In this document: piece after piece, positions 62,027 to 64,000 of the stretch
Layout: the number at the start of each line of letters is the position of its first letter
How positions within the stretch are numbered: the first letter of the stretch is position 1
Assembly: GCA_003762715.1 (NCBI GenBank)
Contig: RIBJ01000033.1
Coordinates: 1-64,000, forward strand
Origin: Muribaculaceae bacterium Isolate-104 (HZI)
GTDB lineage: Bacteria; Bacteroidota; Bacteroidia; Bacteroidales; Muribaculaceae
Direction of reading: 5' to 3'
Length of the DNA: 64,000 nucleotides
The notes under the pieces: generated by a model
What the model saw: the letters and a program-made list of their open reading frames with translations, nothing else
Databases searched by the model: none
Told to the model about the DNA's origin: nothing
Translations under genes and position numbers: made by a program

Positions 62027-63835
62027 TTGGCGAAGCACAAAAAAACACAGGATTTAGTTGACAAAATATCAATTTTGCCGACGACTCCGGGAGTATATAT
62101 GTACTACGACTCGGAGGGTACGGTTATATATGTAGGTAAGGCGAAAAACCTCAAGAGGAGGGTTTCGTCTTACTTCAACCGCACTCATGAGAGCACCCGC
62201 ACGAATCTTCTGGTTCGCGCGATTGCAGACATGAAGTATATCGTGGTGCCTACAGAGCAGGACGCGCTCAATCTTGAAAACTCCATGATAAAGGAGTACA
62301 AGCCCCGATACAATGTGCTGTTAAAGGACGACAAGTCCTATCCCTGGATTGTGGTGACAAAAGAACCCTTTCCCCGGGTGTTCATGACCCGCAAGAAGGT
62401 GAAGGAGGGCGGACGATATTTCGGACCGTATACAGACATGGCTTCTGCCAGGACTGTTCTCGAACTTATTCACGAACTGTACCCGCTGCGCTCATGTCGC
62501 CACCTGATAACCCCTGAAAGTGTAGAGCAAGGAAAGGGGAGGCTTTGCCTCGACTATCATATAAAGAGGTGTGGCGGACCCTGTGTGGGCAAGATTGGCT
62601 GTGAGGAGTATGGCGCGCAGATAGAAAATGTGAAAAAGATTTTGCGCGGAGACCTTGCCGAGCTGCTGGAGTATCTTCATTCGGAGATGATGAGGCTGAG
62701 TTCGGAACTGAGATTCGAAGAGGCGCAGACCCTCAAAGAAAAGTATCAGCTGGTGGAACGCTATTGCAGCAAAAGCGTCATTGTGAGTCAGACCATCGGC
62801 GATATAGATGTTTTCGGTGTGTATGATGATGGCGGCGCGGAGGTCTTTGTCAATTACATGCATGTGCGCAGGGGGGCGGTTGTAAGGAGTGTGACTCTGG
62901 AGTACCGCCGCAGGATGGACGAAAGCGTGGCTCAGCTGCTGGGCTATGCCATGTCGGAGATTTCAAGAACACTTGAGGTGGAGTTTGACAAAGTTCTGTG
63001 TGCAGTGCCGCCCGATGTCGAGATGCCGGGAGTTACCTTTGTGGTGCCGCAGCGAGGAGACAAGGCGAAGCTGCTTGATGTCAGCGAACGTAATGCGAGG
63101 CAGCATAAAATCGATATGCTTAACCATATGTCGAAGAAGAATCCCGAGCAGCGCACGCAGAAGCTCCTTGAGCGCATGAAAGCAGATTTCCGTCTGTCGG
63201 AGTTGCCACGGCACATAGAGTGTTTTGACAATTCAAACATTCAGGGTACAAATCCGGTGGCAAGCTGTGTGGTGTTCAAAGACGGCAAACCGTCTAAAAA
63301 AGATTACCGTCACTTTAATATAAAAACAGTCGAGGGCCCGGACGATTTTGCTTCAATGAAAGAGGTGCTCACCCGTCGTTACAGTCGTCTTGTCAGTGAA
63401 GGACAGCCGTTGCCACAGTTGATAGTGGTTGACGGCGGCAAGGGGCAGCTCAGCTCTGCCGTCGAGGCTTTGGACGATATGGGGCTGAGAGGCACAATCG
63501 CGGTTGTAGGCATTGCCAAGCGTCTTGAGGAGATTTATTTTCCCGGCGACTCTGTTCCATTGTATGTCGATAAAAATTCCGAGTCGCTGCGGGTAGTGCA
63601 GCAATTGCGTGACGAGGCACACCGCTTCGGAATAACACACCACCGCAACCGCCGCAGCAAGAGCCAGCTTGTGAGCGAGCTTGATTCAATCAAGGGCATA
63701 GGACAGAAAACCAAAGAGGCTTTGCTGGTACACTTCAAATCTCTTAAACGGATAAAAGAGAGTGATTTGGACGAGCTTGCGTCTTTAGTCGGGCCGTCGC
63801 GTGCCTCAATAATTTACAACGCATTTCATGAATAG
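62027..63835 (+). CDS. uvrC: Excinuclease ABC subunit C
   Basis: This 602-residue nucleotide-excision-repair nuclease has a GIY-YIG domain (PGVYMYYDSEGTVIYVGKAKNLKRRV), a UvrB-binding UVR motif (ELRFEEAQTLKEKYQ), an RNase H-like domain (HIECFDNSNIQGTNPVAS, VVDGGKGQLS) and terminal HhH motifs (LDSIKGIGQKTKEALL). The start is a TTG at 62027 preceded by a GCAGG Shine-Dalgarno-like run; no ATG fits. Confidence 0.95.
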   Translation: MAKHKKTQDLVDKISILPTTPGVYMYYDSEGTVIYVGKAKNLKRRVSSYFNRTHESTRTNLLVRAIADMKYIVVPTEQDALNLENSMIKEYKPRYNVLLKDDKSYPWIVVTKEPFPRVFMTRKKVKEGGRYFGPYTDMASARTVLELIHELYPLRSCRHLITPESVEQGKGRLCLDYHIKRCGGPCVGKIGCEEYGAQIENVKKILRGDLAELLEYLHSEMMRLSSELRFEEAQTLKEKYQLVERYCSKSVIVSQTIGDIDVFGVYDDGGAEVFVNYMHVRRGAVVRSVTLEYRRRMDESVAQLLGYAMSEISRTLEVEFDKVLCAVPPDVEMPGVTFVVPQRGDKAKLLDVSERNARQHKIDMLNHMSKKNPEQRTQKLLERMKADFRLSELPRHIECFDNSNIQGTNPVASCVVFKDGKPSKKDYRHFNIKTVEGPDDFASMKEVLTRRYSRLVSEGQPLPQLIVVDGGKGQLSSAVEALDDMGLRGTIAVVGIAKRLEEIYFPGDSVPLYVDKNSESLRVVQQLRDEAHRFGITHHRNRRSKSQLVSELDSIKGIGQKTKEALLVHFKSLKRIKESDLDELASLVGPSRASIIYNAFHE

Positions 63836-63859
63836 GGTAAGTATCAGATAGTCAGCGAT

Positions 63860-64000
63860 ATGAATAGATTAACAATGGCATTTGTCGCTTTGTGTGTGTC
63901 CGTAGTGACCATGGCGGCAGAACAAAACAGGAATATTAATCTGATGTCATACAATGTGCGCAACTGTATTGGCATGGATGGTATGGTATCGGTTGACCGT
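63860..64000 (+). CDS. Secreted endonuclease/exonuclease/phosphatase-family protein (partial)
   Basis: Only the first 47 codons are in the window. A signal peptide (MAFVALCVSVVTMAA) is followed by NINLMSYNVRNCIGMDG, the typical opening strand of EEP-fold phosphodiesterases with its metal-binding Asn. The rest lies beyond the window end. Confidence 0.75.
   Translation, partial: MNRLTMAFVALCVSVVTMAAEQNRNINLMSYNVRNCIGMDGMVSVDR

Noticed and set aside
1-64000. CRISPR arrays or phage structural genes
   Set aside because: No regularly spaced repeats of 25-40 bp and no capsid, tail or terminase genes were seen.

Overview
The window looks like a chromosome segment of a gut-type Bacteroidales bacterium. 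The Muribaculaceae are a plausible family, but that is inference. Supporting signs are many Bacteroidota-type promoters (TTTG or TTG, 19-21 bp, then TAnnTTTG), a PorZ-like protein with a type IX secretion C-terminal domain, a BF3164-type propeller lipoprotein, a TGS-domain nucleoside kinase, DUF3945/DUF4099 mobile-element proteins, and a tyrosine recombinase whose first catalytic Arg is replaced.

Region 1 (1-7036) is the integrase-proximal end of an integrative element sitting at the 3' end of tRNA-Lys(CUU). It holds a promoter-hairpin-terminator unit that looks like a structured small RNA, three excisionase-like HTH proteins, a DUF3945-type protein, a degenerate type IA topoisomerase homologue and the integrase. 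Between the integrase and the tRNA there are many GTGAG/CTCAC repeats, the same inverted motif that forms the tRNA T-stem. The other end of the element lies outside the window.

Region 2 (7037-37890) is core chromosome. It contains a decaying orphan HypE-like gene, bioB, an operon of a NamZ-like muramidase, a sodium-solute symporter and a WYL regulator, then trmD. A cluster of two secreted proteins and a Crp/Fnr-type regulator follows; its promoter carries a perfect 22-bp palindrome centred near -42. Next come ldcA, envelope polysaccharide genes (glycosyltransferase, flippase), ruvB, dapB-lepB-WbqC, porZ-rdgB, leuS, nadA, upp and a MATE/PatB/DUF3737 operon.

Region 3 (37996-43711) is the most interesting. 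An IS66-family element at the left and a 94-bp IS66-related mini-element at the right share 57 bp at their outer ends. The whole 5.7-kb unit is bounded by a perfect 8-bp direct repeat (TTTTTACA), while neither inner end has a matching repeat. This reads as a composite IS66 transposon that moved as one unit. Its cargo is a propeller lipoprotein, an NTF2-like protein, a divergent control region with a TACCGAA palindrome and an HxlR regulator remnant, then a rhodanese lipoprotein, a YjbR-type protein, a PNPOx-type flavoprotein and an acetyltransferase pseudogene. The transposase has one in-frame TGA, so the unit is probably no longer autonomous.

Region 4 (43797-64000) is core again. It contains an outer-membrane phospholipase A, a metal permease with a fused HMA domain preceded by an HMA-AraC regulator, deoC-mazG-dtd-rhaM, a nuclease/recF/DUF721 operon, ribH, a nucleoside kinase, a glycosyltransferase, and ybeY-mnmG-apt-uvrC. 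Two bases after mnmG lies a perfect ParB parS site, so this end of the window may lie near the replication origin.
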